Positions 29,748 to 39,182 of a stretch of DNA of 64,000 bases are shown piece by piece. The translations under genes and the position numbers were made by a program. The stretch is from Microbacterium sp. (GTDB lineage: Bacteria; Actinomycetota; Actinomycetes; Actinomycetales; Microbacteriaceae): NCBI GenBank assembly GCA_017744855.1, contig JAGIAK010000002.1, forward strand, positions 18,154-82,153, read 5' to 3'. Position 1 is the first letter of the stretch. The number at the start of each line of letters is the position of its first letter. The notes under the pieces are model-generated. The model was not told the DNA's origin. It worked only from the letters and a program-made list of their open reading frames with translations, and made no database searches.

Positions 29748-30317
29748 TCAGCCGACGAGGAGATCCACCGGTCGGGTCGCCGCGTAGCCGACAAGGGGCA
29801 GCGCACGCTCTGCCGCGAGCGCGATGCGCGACCGCAGCACGTCGGACGCGATCTCGTATCCGTCGAAGTCGGTGTCGCTCGCGTACACGCCCAGCGGCAG
29901 GGTGAGCGCCTGGAAGAACGCGAACAGCGGGCGCAGCTGGTGCTCGATGATGAGGGCGTGCCGTTCGCCTCCGCCCGTCGCGGCCAGCAGCACCGGCTTG
30001 CCGACGAGCTCGTACTGCCCCACGAAGTCGAACAGGTGCTTGAAGAGGCCGGTGAACGAGGCCCGGTACACGGGGCTGCCGACGATCAGGAGGTCGGCGG
30101 TCTCGATCGCGCGCAGCTGCTCCTCCACGCGCTCCGGCAGGTGATCCCGCCGCAGCGCCCCGGCGAGCTCCGGCCCGATGTCGGTGAGCTCGATCAGCTG
30201 CACGTAGACCTCGGCGCGCTCCGCCACGGCGGCGGCGATGGCCCGGACGAGGGCGGTCGTCTTGCTCGGCTCGTGCAGGGATCCGGACACGGCGACGACG
30301 CGGTAGGCAGCAGTCAT
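29748..30317 (-). CDS. NAD(P)H-dependent FMN reductase (MsuE/SsuE-like)
   Basis: 189 residues from ATG 30317. Flavodoxin-like fold: VVAVSGSLHEPSKTTALVRA binds the FMN phosphate, GSPVYRASFTGLFKHLFDFV is the conserved flavin-reductase segment. It resembles reductases that feed reduced FMN to two-component luciferase-like monooxygenases; two such enzymes occur ~12 and ~19 kb away (41929 and 48241), so a functional link is possible but not shown by operon structure. TACCTT 7 nt before the ATG suggests a leaderless start. Confidence 0.88.
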   Translation of the reverse strand: MTAAYRVVAVSGSLHEPSKTTALVRAIAAAVAERAEVYVQLIELTDIGPELAGALRRDHLPERVEEQLRAIETADLLIVGSPVYRASFTGLFKHLFDFVGQYELVGKPVLLAATGGGERHALIIEHQLRPLFAFFQALTLPLGVYASDTDFDGYEIASDVLRSRIALAAERALPLVGYAATRPVDLLVG

Positions 30318-30338
30318 GCGGTCGAAGGTACTCGCGAC

Positions 30339-30373
30339 GACGCCCCGTGTCGCGAGGGGCGACACGGGGCGTC
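30339..30373. terminator. 14-bp perfect-stem hairpin between AKR and FMN reductase genes
   Basis: GACGCCCCGTGTCG (30339-30352) pairs exactly with 30360-30373 around a 7-nt loop, 20 nt past the aldo/keto reductase stop on the minus strand. GC-rich and without a T-run, like other hairpins in this window. Confidence 0.6.
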
Positions 30374-30393
30374 ATGCAAGGAACGAGAAGGAC

Positions 30394-31239
<846 letters not shown>

Positions 31240-31842
31240 CTATGACCGCCCGCCGACGTCGAGGCCGGAGACACCCGCCGACAGACTCGCGAAGACATCA
31301 ACCGCGATCGCGTCAGGTCGCGGTCCGTCCGGCTCGGCCGCCCACTGCTCCAGCGCGATGCGGATCGCGTCCGTCGACACGGCCGCGATGATCCGCGAGT
31401 CGAGGGCCGCGACACCGCGGTCGCGCAGGATCTCCCGCAGCCGACGCTCCGAGTCGTCGTTCACGCGCAGCCACACGTCGCGCAGCTCGGCATCCGTCTC
31501 CACACCCCGCAGCAGCGCGCGCATCGTGTCGAGATCTGCGGGATTCTGCGCACCGAGCTGGGCGGCGATCACCCGGGGGATGCGCGTGCGCAGCGGGCCG
31601 TCGCCGGCCTCGGCGAACGCGGCCTGCCACCGCGCAGCGCCGGCGGTGAGGATCGGGGCGATCGCATCCTCTTTGCGCGGGAAGTAGCGGTAGAAGGTGC
31701 GCACCGAGATCCCCGCGCGCGCCGCGATCTGCTCGGCGGTGACCTGCGCCACGCTGTGCTCGGCGAACAGGGCGGCGGCCGCCACGGCGATCTCGCGCTC
31801 GGTGGCCGCCCGGCGTCGCTCGGTGAGGGTCTGCGTCTGCAC
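31240..31842 (-). CDS. TetR-family transcriptional regulator
   Basis: 200 residues. N-terminal helix-turn-helix ATEREIAVAAAALFAEHSVA then QVTAEQIAARAGISVRTFYR; the rest is a helical ligand domain typical of actinobacterial MftR-like regulators. GTG 31842 lies 6 nt from TACCCT (leaderless). Divergent from the SDR at 31952, with a palindrome between them. The AKR at 31230 starts 9 nt after its stop, but from its own promoter. Confidence 0.9.
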   Translation of the reverse strand: MQTQTLTERRRAATEREIAVAAAALFAEHSVAQVTAEQIAARAGISVRTFYRYFPRKEDAIAPILTAGAARWQAAFAEAGDGPLRTRIPRVIAAQLGAQNPADLDTMRALLRGVETDAELRDVWLRVNDDSERRLREILRDRGVAALDSRIIAAVSTDAIRIALEQWAAEPDGPRPDAIAVDVFASLSAGVSGLDVGGRS

Positions 31843-31951
31843 GGTTCCAGGGTACGGGAATACGCGCTGCGCATGTCAGGTTGAGCCTGAGTGGCACAAC
31901 GTGCCAGATAGGCATATCCTGCCCATTGATCACATCGACGAAGGGATGATC
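31843..31951. promoter_or_regulatory. TetR/SDR divergent promoter with palindrome TGGCAC-N3-GTGCCA
   Basis: Perfect 6-bp arms at 31892-31897 and 31901-31906. The minus-strand -10 TACCCT is at 31849-31854. The plus-strand promoter is less clear: TTGAGC (31881-31886) is a possible -35. The palindrome would lie within it, fitting a TetR operator. Confidence 0.5.
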
Positions 31952-32737
31952 ATGAATCGCTATGAAGGACGTCGGGCGCTCGTCACGGGCGGCGGATCGG
32001 GCATCGGCCAGGCCACCGTGCTGCGGATGCTGCGCGAAGGCGGCAGCGTCGTCGCCGCCGACGTCAGCGCGGCCGGCCTCGAGGACACCGTCGCGAAGGC
32101 GGGCGACCTCGCCGCGAAGCTCACCACCGTCACCATGGACATCGGCGACGAGTCCTCGGTGCGCGCCGGCGTCGCGAGCGCCGTCGAGGCGCTGGGCGGG
32201 CTGGACGTGCTCGTCAACGCCGCCGGCATCCTGCGCTCCTCGCACACGCACGAGACGACCCTCGACCAGTTCGAGCGGATCATCCGCGTGAACCTCGTCG
32301 GCACCTTCCTCGTGATCCGCGAGGCCATCCCCGCGCTGCGCGAAGGCACGTCAGCCGCCGTGGTGAACTTCAGCTCCACCTCCGCGGGCTTCGCGCACCC
32401 CTACATGGCGGCTTACGCGGCCAGCAAGGGCGGCGTGCAGTCGATGACCCACGCCCTCGCCGCCGAGTACGCCAAGAGCGGCATCCGCTTCACGGCCGTG
32501 CAGCCCGGATCGATCTCGTCGGGAATGACCGACGGCTCCGGCCAGAGCGGGCAGAGCCGCGGCCCCGGTCTCCCCGAGGACGCCGACATGAGCCTGTTCA
32601 TGAAGCTCGCGCCGGCCATCGGCCAGGGCTTCGCCGGTCCGGAGTCCGTCGCCGGGGTCGTCGCGATGCTCGCCAGCGAGGACGGCGCGTTCATCACCGG
32701 CACCGAGGTGCGCATCGACGGCGGCACGCACTTCTGA
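31952..32737 (+). CDS. SDR-family NAD(P)-dependent oxidoreductase
   Basis: 261 residues from ATG 31952, chosen over ATG 31946 because GAAGG at 31940-31944 is better spaced. Classic short-chain dehydrogenase: TGGGSGIGQ cofactor loop, NAAGI, catalytic Ser in FSSTSAG and Tyr-x-x-x-Lys in YAASKGG, C-terminal EVRIDGGTHF. Probably oxidises or reduces a hydroxyl/keto substrate. Likely controlled by the divergent TetR. Followed by a strong hairpin. Confidence 0.92.
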   Translation: MNRYEGRRALVTGGGSGIGQATVLRMLREGGSVVAADVSAAGLEDTVAKAGDLAAKLTTVTMDIGDESSVRAGVASAVEALGGLDVLVNAAGILRSSHTHETTLDQFERIIRVNLVGTFLVIREAIPALREGTSAAVVNFSSTSAGFAHPYMAAYAASKGGVQSMTHALAAEYAKSGIRFTAVQPGSISSGMTDGSGQSGQSRGPGLPEDADMSLFMKLAPAIGQGFAGPESVAGVVAMLASEDGAFITGTEVRIDGGTHF

Positions 32738-32758
32738 GCCGCCTCTGAGACAGAGACC

Positions 32759-32803
32759 GCGGGGCGGAGTGCGTCGGACCCGAAGCGACGCACCCCTCCC
32801 CGC
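32759..32803. terminator. Bidirectional terminator hairpin between convergent genes
   Basis: Arms 32759-32776 and 32786-32803 pair over 18 bp with two mismatches around a 9-nt loop, filling the gap between the SDR stop and the stop of the convergent membrane protein gene. Confidence 0.6.
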
Positions 32804-33961
32804 TCACTCCTGAGGGACGGCCGCCGCCGCTCTGGGCGGCGTGGCCATCGCAGTCGCCGCCCTGCCCACCAGCCGCTCCAACGGTCCGCGCCCGACGAAC
32901 ATCGACCACACGGTCGCCACGACGAACAGCACGACCGCCGTCACCCCCCAGAACGCGTTGCTCTGGAAGAAGCCTCCCGGCCCGCCGATGAGCGCCACCG
33001 AGACGACATGCAGGGTGTATGCCGACAGCGGCATGGATCCCAACGCACCCAGCGGCAGCAGGATCCATCGCAGCGGACGGCTGAGCAGCAGGCACAGCGC
33101 TATGACGACGAGCACGAAGCCGCCGGAGCCGAGGATCTCCGCCGTTCCCCCCGAGTGCGGCTCGGAGGCGAACAGCGCGGCGAGCATCGAGCCGACCGGA
33201 TCGGCATCGGACAGCGCCTTCGGATATCCGGACCAGCCGCTCGGCGGCGCCCACGTCGCCCCGTCGACGACCGTGGGAACGCCGGCCAGCGCGCCGACGA
33301 GGCCCAGCCCGTAGCCGACCACCATGAGCCCGACGCCGACCCCGAAGGTCACGAGCGCCGTCGCGGTGTCGGCGACGCGCATCCGCCCCAGCGCCATCCC
33401 GCCCAGCACGAACGCGAGCCACACCGTGATCGGGTAGGAGCCGTAGAGCACGAAGCCGATGCCCTCTGCGTAGGGATGCAGCGTCAGCGCGGTGAGCAGC
33501 GCGAGCAGGACCGGCCCCAGCAGAGCCAGCGCCGCCGCCGCGGTGAGGAGCTGCCACGGCCGCCAGCGCAGGAACGGGATGACCGCGACGTACAGCAGGC
33601 CGTAGAGCGTGAGGATCACCGCGATCGGGGTGCCGAGCATCTCCAGCCCGAGGCCGATGAGGAAGATCGCGGCGCCGCGTCCGACGAGGTTCAGCCGGAT
33701 GCCGGGCACGCGCTCCGGCGCCGGCGGCTCCGTGCGCCCCGTCATCAGCGCGATCGACACCCCCGCCAGCACGGCGAAGAGGATCGAGGACCGACCGTGC
33801 ACGAGCGCCGACCACGTCGAGGGGTCGAGCAGATCGAGCGCGCCCGTCTCGCCGATGTGGGCGCCGGCCATGCCGAGGATCGCCAGGCCGCGCGCGATGT
33901 CGAGGCCGAGGACCCGCGGCGGACGACCGAACTCGCGGAACCACCGCTGCACTCTCTTCAC
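32804..33961 (-). CDS. DUF418/DUF1624-type multi-spanning membrane protein
   Basis: 385 residues from GTG 33961, supported by TACGAT 7 nt upstream; an ATG at 34039 would add 26 residues across that promoter. About 10 membrane helices. Signature RVLGLDIARGLAILGM near the N-terminus and ALVHGRSSILFAVLAGVS match the heparan-acetyltransferase-like (DUF1624)/YeiB (DUF418) families, thought to be acyl-transfer or transport proteins. The C-terminus LSAYTLHVV...FFQSNAFWG is typical of DUF418. Substrate unknown. Confidence 0.85.
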   Translation of the reverse strand: MKRVQRWFREFGRPPRVLGLDIARGLAILGMAGAHIGETGALDLLDPSTWSALVHGRSSILFAVLAGVSIALMTGRTEPPAPERVPGIRLNLVGRGAAIFLIGLGLEMLGTPIAVILTLYGLLYVAVIPFLRWRPWQLLTAAAALALLGPVLLALLTALTLHPYAEGIGFVLYGSYPITVWLAFVLGGMALGRMRVADTATALVTFGVGVGLMVVGYGLGLVGALAGVPTVVDGATWAPPSGWSGYPKALSDADPVGSMLAALFASEPHSGGTAEILGSGGFVLVVIALCLLLSRPLRWILLPLGALGSMPLSAYTLHVVSVALIGGPGGFFQSNAFWGVTAVVLFVVATVWSMFVGRGPLERLVGRAATAMATPPRAAAAVPQE

Positions 33962-34052
33962 CCGATGAATCGTACGGGTCGGGCACGTCTCGCCGGCCGA
34001 TGGTGCATCCGGGTCATCGCATGGACCCGGTGTCGGCATACGATGGAGGGCT
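33962..34052. promoter_or_regulatory. Divergent promoters: membrane protein / hrpA
   Basis: TACGAT occurs on the minus strand at 33974-33969, 7 nt before GTG 33961, and on the plus strand at 34039-34044, 8 nt before ATG 34053 (with GGAGGG in between). Both are consistent with leaderless or near-leaderless transcripts. Confidence 0.5.
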
Positions 34053-37000
34053 ATGTCCTCTCCCGTGATCGCCTATCCCCCTGAGCTGCCCGTCAGCGCG
34101 GCGCGGGACGAGATCGCCGCCGCGATCCGCGACAACCAGGTCGTGATCGTCGCCGGCGCCACGGGCTCGGGCAAGACCACGCAGCTGCCGAAGATCTGCC
34201 TGGAGCTCGGCCGCGAGCACATCGCGCACACCCAGCCGCGCCGCCTCGCCGCGCGCACGATCGCCGAGCGCGTCGCCGAGGAGCTGCGGGTCGAGCTCGG
34301 CGGGCTCGTCGGCTACAAGGTGCGCTTCACGGATCAGGTGTCCGATCAGACGCGCATCGCGCTGATGACCGACGGCATCCTGCTCAACGAGATCCACCGC
34401 GACCGGCTGCTGCGCCGCTACGACACGATCATCATCGACGAGGCCCACGAGCGCTCGCTCAACGTCGACTTCCTGCTCGGGTACCTGGCCCGCATCCTGC
34501 CGGAGCGCCCCGACCTCAAGGTGATCATCACCTCGGCGACGATCGACCCGGAGAGCTTCGCGGCCCACTTCGCCGCCGCAGACGGCACGCCGGCGCCCAT
34601 CATCGAGGTGTCCGGCCGCACGTACCCCGTGGAGATCCGGTACCGCGCGCGCACCGAGGAGACCGAGGAGGAGGACGAGGTCGCCGAGATCGTCGCGGCG
34701 CTGCGCGAGCTCGACCGCGAGGCCCCCGGCGACGTGCTCGTGTTCCTTCCCGGCGAGGCCGAGATCCGCGACGCGGCGGATGCCGTGCGCAGCGCGTACC
34801 GGTCGCAGACCGCACCGGTGGAGGTGCTGCCGCTGTACGGACGGCTCTCCGCGGCCGAGCAGCACCGCGTGTTCGAGCGTTCGACGGTGGCGGGCCTTCG
34901 CCGCCGCGTCGTGCTCGCGACCAACGTCGCCGAGACCAGCCTCACCGTGCCAGGCATCAAGTACGTGATCGATACGGGCACCGCCCGCATCTCGCGGTAC
35001 AGCAACCGCTCCAAGGTGCAGCGCCTGCCGATCGAGCCGGTCTCCCAGGCCTCCGCCAATCAGCGTTCCGGTCGCGCTGGCCGCACCAGCGACGGCATCG
35101 CGATCCGGCTGTACGGCGAGGACGACTTCGAGAAGCGCCCCGAGTTCACCGAGCCGGAGATCCTGCGCACCTCCCTCGCGTCCGTGGTGCTGCAGATGCT
35201 GTCGCTCGGGTTCGGCGACATCACCGCGTTCCCGTTCCTCACCCCGCCCGATTCGCGGGGCGTGAAGGCCGCGTTCGACCTCCTCACCGAGCTCGGCGCC
35301 GTGGCCGACGGACGCCTCACCCGCATCGGCCGCGACCTCGCGCGCATGCCGATGGACCCGCGATTCGCCCGGATGATCGTCGAGGCCTCCCGCACGGGCG
35401 TCGCGCACGACGTGCTGCCGATCGTCGCGGGGCTCTCTATTCAGGACGTCAGGGAGCGCCCCTCCGCCGAGGCTCCGCAGTCTGTGCGCGACGACGCCGA
35501 CCGCATGCACGCCCGGTTCGCCGACCCGACCAGCGACTTCCTCGCCCTGCTCAACCTCTGGAACCACCTCAGGGAGCAGCAGCGGGAGCTCGGTTCCAGC
35601 GCCTTCCGCCGCATGTGCCGCAGCGAGTTCCTGAATTACGTCCGCGTGCGCGAGTGGTTCGACGTGCACAGGCAGCTGCGCTCGCTCGTGAAGGACTCGT
35701 CGGCGAAGGGCGGGTCGCGGGCAGACGGCGGCGCCGCAGATCCCGACGCGATCCACCGCGCGCTGCTCGCCGGGCTCCTCTCGCAGATCGGCATCGTCGA
35801 CGAGCGCAACACCGGCAAGGGGGCGAACGACCCCAAGAACCGCAAGCGCCAGATCGCCGAGTACCGCGGCGCCCGCGGCATCCGCTTCTCGATCTTCCCC
35901 GGCTCCTCCCTGCGCAAGAAGAGCCCGCGCGCCGTGATGGCCGCGGAGATCGTGGAGACCTCGCGCACCTTCGCGCGCACGGTCGCGGCGATCGACCCGG
36001 CCTGGGCGGAGTCCCTCGCGGGCGACCTCGCCAAGCGCCAGGTGAGCGAGCCGCACTGGTCGAAGGATGCCGGCGCCGCCGTCGCCTTCGAGAAGGTGAC
36101 GCTGTTCGGCGTGGAGATCGTCGCCCGCCGCCGCGTGCAGTTCGCCCGCATCGACAGGGCCGCGTCGCGCGAGCTGTTCGTGCGGCACGCGCTGGTCGAG
36201 GGCGAGTGGGACCCGACCCGCATCGACAAGCGCGTGAGCGCGTTCTGGCGCAGCAACGCCGAGCTGCGCCGCCGGCTCGAGAAGCGCGAGGAGCGGGAGC
36301 GCCGCCGCGACATCCTCGCCGGCGACGAGGCCGTGTTCCGCTTCTACGACGAGCGCATCCCCGCCGACGTGTTCGACGTGCGGTCGTTCGAGGCGTGGTG
36401 GCGCGGTGCCATGGCATCCGACCCGAAGCTCCTCGTGATGCGCGAGGCCGACCTGCTCGACGACGACAGCAGCGCCGACCAGAGCGAGTTCCCCACCCGC
36501 TGGACGCAGGGCGACCAGGTGCTCGGGCTCGCCTACCGGTTCGAGCCAGGGGCCGTTGATGACGGCGTGAGCGTCGTCGTGCCGTTGGCCCTGCTCGCGC
36601 AGATCGAGGACCGCGGCTTCGACTGGCAGGTGCCCGGCCTGCGCGCCGAGCTCGTCACTGGTCTGCTGCGCGCGCTCCCCAAGGCCATCAGACGGCACGT
36701 GGTACCCGCGGCAGACTGGGCCGACAAATTCGGCGCCGAGCTCGCCGGACAGGGCCCGGAGACACACGGCGGGATGCCGCAGCGCACGCTCAAGGAGGCC
36801 CTCGCCCGGCTCATCCAGCCCCTCGCGAACCAGCTCGTGTCGGCAGCCGACTTCGAGGACGACCGTGTGCCAGCGCACCTGCGCATGAACTTCCGCGCGG
36901 TGGACGAGCGCGGCAGGGTGGTCGGCTCCGACCGCGACCTCGGCGCCCTGCAGTCTGCGCTCGCCGACCGCGCGCGCACCAGCGTGGCGCGCTCGGTGAG

Positions 37001-37937
37001 CGGCGCCAGGCCCGCTGGGAGGAAGGATGCCGCGGACCGCGTGGCCGCCGCATCCGCCCCCGGCTCCGTCGAGCGGTCGGGGCTGACGTCCTGGACCTTC
37101 GGCGACCTGCCCGAGGTGCTCGACACGCGCGTCGCCGGCGGCGTCGTGCGCGGGTACCCGGCGATCGTCGACGAGGGCAAGAGCGTCGCCGTGCGCGTCG
37201 AGTCCACGGCGGATGCCGCGGCGGCGGCGACCCGCGACGGGGTGCTGCGCCTCGTGCTGCTCGCCGTGCCCTCGCCGTCGTCGTACGTGCAGGAGCACCT
37301 GACCAGCCAGGAGAAGCTCGCCCTCGCCGCCTCGCCGTACCAGAACGCCGCCGCCCTCATCGAGGACTGCCGCGCGGCCGTCGCCCGCGCCGTGATCGAG
37401 CGCACCGTCCCCGGCGGGCTCGTGCGCACCGAGGCGGAGTTCGCGCGGGTGCGCGATGCCGTCTCGGCGGCGCTCGTCGACGAGCTGTTCGCCTGCGTGT
37501 CACTGGTGGCGCGCATCCTCACGAAGTCCCGAGAGGTCGAGCGCGGCATCAAGTCGCAGAACTCTCTCGCTCTGCTCGGCCCGCTGAACGACGTGCGCGG
37601 CCAACTCGCCGGACTCCTGCACCCCGGGTTCGTCTCGGCCGCCGGCGTGGACCGGCTCGCGCACTTCCCCCGCTATCTCGACGGCATGCTCGACCGGCTG
37701 AAGACGCTCGCGAACGAGCCGGGCAAGGACCGCACGCGCATGAGCGAGTACGAGCGCATGGCGAAGGCCTATGAGGACGCCGGCGGCACGATCCCGCTGA
37801 CGCGCGACGCCTCCTCCGCCCTCGTGGAGACGCGCTGGCTGCTGGAGGAGTACCGCGTGAGCGTGTTCGCGCAGCGCCTCGGCACCGCCCAGCCCGTGTC
37901 GCCGCAGCGCATCACGAAGGCCCTCGCCGGGCGCTGA
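34053..37937 (+). CDS. hrpA: ATP-dependent RNA helicase HrpA
   Basis: 1294 residues, the usual size for HrpA. DEAH-box helicase: Walker A GATGSGKT at 35-42, DEAH at 129-132, SAT motif (TSATID), motif VI (QRSGRAGRTSDG), then HA2, OB-fold and the long HrpA-specific C-terminal DUF3418 region. Cytosolic RNA helicase acting on mRNA or stalled ribosomes. Its last 26 nt overlap the convergent MFS gene. Confidence 0.95.
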   Translation: MSSPVIAYPPELPVSAARDEIAAAIRDNQVVIVAGATGSGKTTQLPKICLELGREHIAHTQPRRLAARTIAERVAEELRVELGGLVGYKVRFTDQVSDQTRIALMTDGILLNEIHRDRLLRRYDTIIIDEAHERSLNVDFLLGYLARILPERPDLKVIITSATIDPESFAAHFAAADGTPAPIIEVSGRTYPVEIRYRARTEETEEEDEVAEIVAALRELDREAPGDVLVFLPGEAEIRDAADAVRSAYRSQTAPVEVLPLYGRLSAAEQHRVFERSTVAGLRRRVVLATNVAETSLTVPGIKYVIDTGTARISRYSNRSKVQRLPIEPVSQASANQRSGRAGRTSDGIAIRLYGEDDFEKRPEFTEPEILRTSLASVVLQMLSLGFGDITAFPFLTPPDSRGVKAAFDLLTELGAVADGRLTRIGRDLARMPMDPRFARMIVEASRTGVAHDVLPIVAGLSIQDVRERPSAEAPQSVRDDADRMHARFADPTSDFLALLNLWNHLREQQRELGSSAFRRMCRSEFLNYVRVREWFDVHRQLRSLVKDSSAKGGSRADGGAADPDAIHRALLAGLLSQIGIVDERNTGKGANDPKNRKRQIAEYRGARGIRFSIFPGSSLRKKSPRAVMAAEIVETSRTFARTVAAIDPAWAESLAGDLAKRQVSEPHWSKDAGAAVAFEKVTLFGVEIVARRRVQFARIDRAASRELFVRHALVEGEWDPTRIDKRVSAFWRSNAELRRRLEKREERERRRDILAGDEAVFRFYDERIPADVFDVRSFEAWWRGAMASDPKLLVMREADLLDDDSSADQSEFPTRWTQGDQVLGLAYRFEPGAVDDGVSVVVPLALLAQIEDRGFDWQVPGLRAELVTGLLRALPKAIRRHVVPAADWADKFGAELAGQGPETHGGMPQRTLKEALARLIQPLANQLVSAADFEDDRVPAHLRMNFRAVDERGRVVGSDRDLGALQSALADRARTSVARSVSGARPAGRKDAADRVAAASAPGSVERSGLTSWTFGDLPEVLDTRVAGGVVRGYPAIVDEGKSVAVRVESTADAAAAATRDGVLRLVLLAVPSPSSYVQEHLTSQEKLALAASPYQNAAALIEDCRAAVARAVIERTVPGGLVRTEAEFARVRDAVSAALVDELFACVSLVARILTKSREVERGIKSQNSLALLGPLNDVRGQLAGLLHPGFVSAAGVDRLAHFPRYLDGMLDRLKTLANEPGKDRTRMSEYERMAKAYEDAGGTIPLTRDASSALVETRWLLEEYRVSVFAQRLGTAQPVSPQRITKALAGR

Positions 37938-39165
37938 CGGGACGCGGCGCGCTGCGTGACCGGAACGCCGCGGCCGTCACGCCGACGAGCAGAGTTCCGG
38001 CGCCGGCGAGGACGAGTGTTCCCGCGGGGCCGAGGCCGGCGACCACGGGAGCCGCAGCGGCGGTTCCGAGCACTCCGGCAGTCTGATTGACGGACGCCAT
38101 CGTGGAGAGCGATCGACCCCGTAGGTCGTCGGGGACAGCGCCGATCACGATGAGACGGATCGCTGCGACCTGCGTGGCGTTCGCGAGACCGGCGATCGCG
38201 AACCCGGCACCGGCGGCGATGACCGAGTGCCATACGCCGGGGAGCAGGAGGCCCATACCCATGACGCAGGTGGCGGCGAGAAGAAGCCGGGGCGCGGCCT
38301 GGACTGTCACGCGTCCGCCCGCTTGTGCGCCGACCAGCCGCCCGATGACGAAGCACAGGCTGAGGACGCCGTAGCCGAGGGGATCGAGTTCCAGGACGTC
38401 GAGCGCGTAGAGCACTTCGGCCACTGCGTAGAACGACGTGAAGACGATCGCCGTGGACAGGCCGGCCAGAGCCACCCGCGTGGTCGGATTCTGGAACAGG
38501 AGCGCTGGAGCCTCCCGCACCCGCTGCCACCAGGTGGTCGGTGCCGTGCTCGTCCCGAAGTCCCCTCGCGGAGTGAAGAAGACCGCGATCCCGCAGGCGC
38601 CGACCGCGACCGCATCGATCATGAACACCCACGACACGCCTATCAGGTGCATCACGACGCCGCCGAGCGCAGGCCCCAGGAGGCTTCCGATCAGCCGAGC
38701 CGTGTCGAGGCGCGCGAACGCCCGCGCCGCCGTGTCCGAGCCCTCTGCCCGCGAGGCACGCTCGGCGAGGAGCATGAACGCCGCACCGTCCAGCGCAGAC
38801 ACCGCCGATTTCGCGGCGACCACGCCGATGAGCACCGGCATGATCGGAAACGCAGCTGCGGTGAGGAGCAGCGCCGCCTGCGCCGCAGTCGAAGCGATGA
38901 CGACCCTGCGCGGCCCGACCCTGTCCAGCAACGGCGCCGCCAGAGGCGCAAGGACGATCTGCGGCACGGACGCGCAGAGGACGGCGACGGGAACCGCCCA
39001 GCCTGCCGAGCGACCGGACGCGACGGTCACCATGACGGCCAGCATGGTGGCGCCGCTGCTGAAGGTCAGGGCGAGGAACGCGACGGGAAGGGCCAGCCGG
39101 GCAGTGCGTCGTGTCACGCCCTCATCCTCGCCCGGAGGCGCCTGTCCACGAGCGAATACCGGCAT
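37912..39165 (-). CDS. MFS transporter
   Basis: 417 residues, ~12 helices; APLLDRVGPRRVVIASTAAQ is the MFS inter-helix 2/3 loop. Resembles drug/macrolide-type exporters. Start ATG 39165 fits a CAGGCT box 6 nt upstream; GTG 39117 (GAGG 8 nt upstream) is an alternative that drops a non-membrane N-terminal extension. Convergent overlap of 26 nt with hrpA and only 17 bp from the divergent MDR gene. Confidence 0.85.
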   Translation of the reverse strand: MPVFARGQAPPGEDEGVTRRTARLALPVAFLALTFSSGATMLAVMVTVASGRSAGWAVPVAVLCASVPQIVLAPLAAPLLDRVGPRRVVIASTAAQAALLLTAAAFPIMPVLIGVVAAKSAVSALDGAAFMLLAERASRAEGSDTAARAFARLDTARLIGSLLGPALGGVVMHLIGVSWVFMIDAVAVGACGIAVFFTPRGDFGTSTAPTTWWQRVREAPALLFQNPTTRVALAGLSTAIVFTSFYAVAEVLYALDVLELDPLGYGVLSLCFVIGRLVGAQAGGRVTVQAAPRLLLAATCVMGMGLLLPGVWHSVIAAGAGFAIAGLANATQVAAIRLIVIGAVPDDLRGRSLSTMASVNQTAGVLGTAAAAPVVAGLGPAGTLVLAGAGTLLVGVTAAAFRSRSAPRPVSARRGPS

Positions 39166-39182
39166 GGGATTAGCCTGGAGGC
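39166..39182. promoter_or_regulatory. 17-bp divergent promoter with overlapping -10 boxes
   Basis: TAGCCT (plus, 39171-39176) is 6 nt before ATG 39183; CAGGCT (minus, 39177-39172) is 6 nt before ATG 39165. The two boxes share five bases. Confidence 0.55.

Noticed and set aside
33961..34039. Upstream ATG at 34039 for the DUF418-like protein
   Set aside because: The extra 26 residues cross a good TACGAT promoter and lack membrane-protein character; GTG 33961 fits the promoter spacing.
34014..37298. A very long minus-strand open frame opposite hrpA
   Set aside because: Arises from the high GC third-position bias of hrpA on the other strand; it has no recognisable domain and low-complexity His/Ala/Arg composition.
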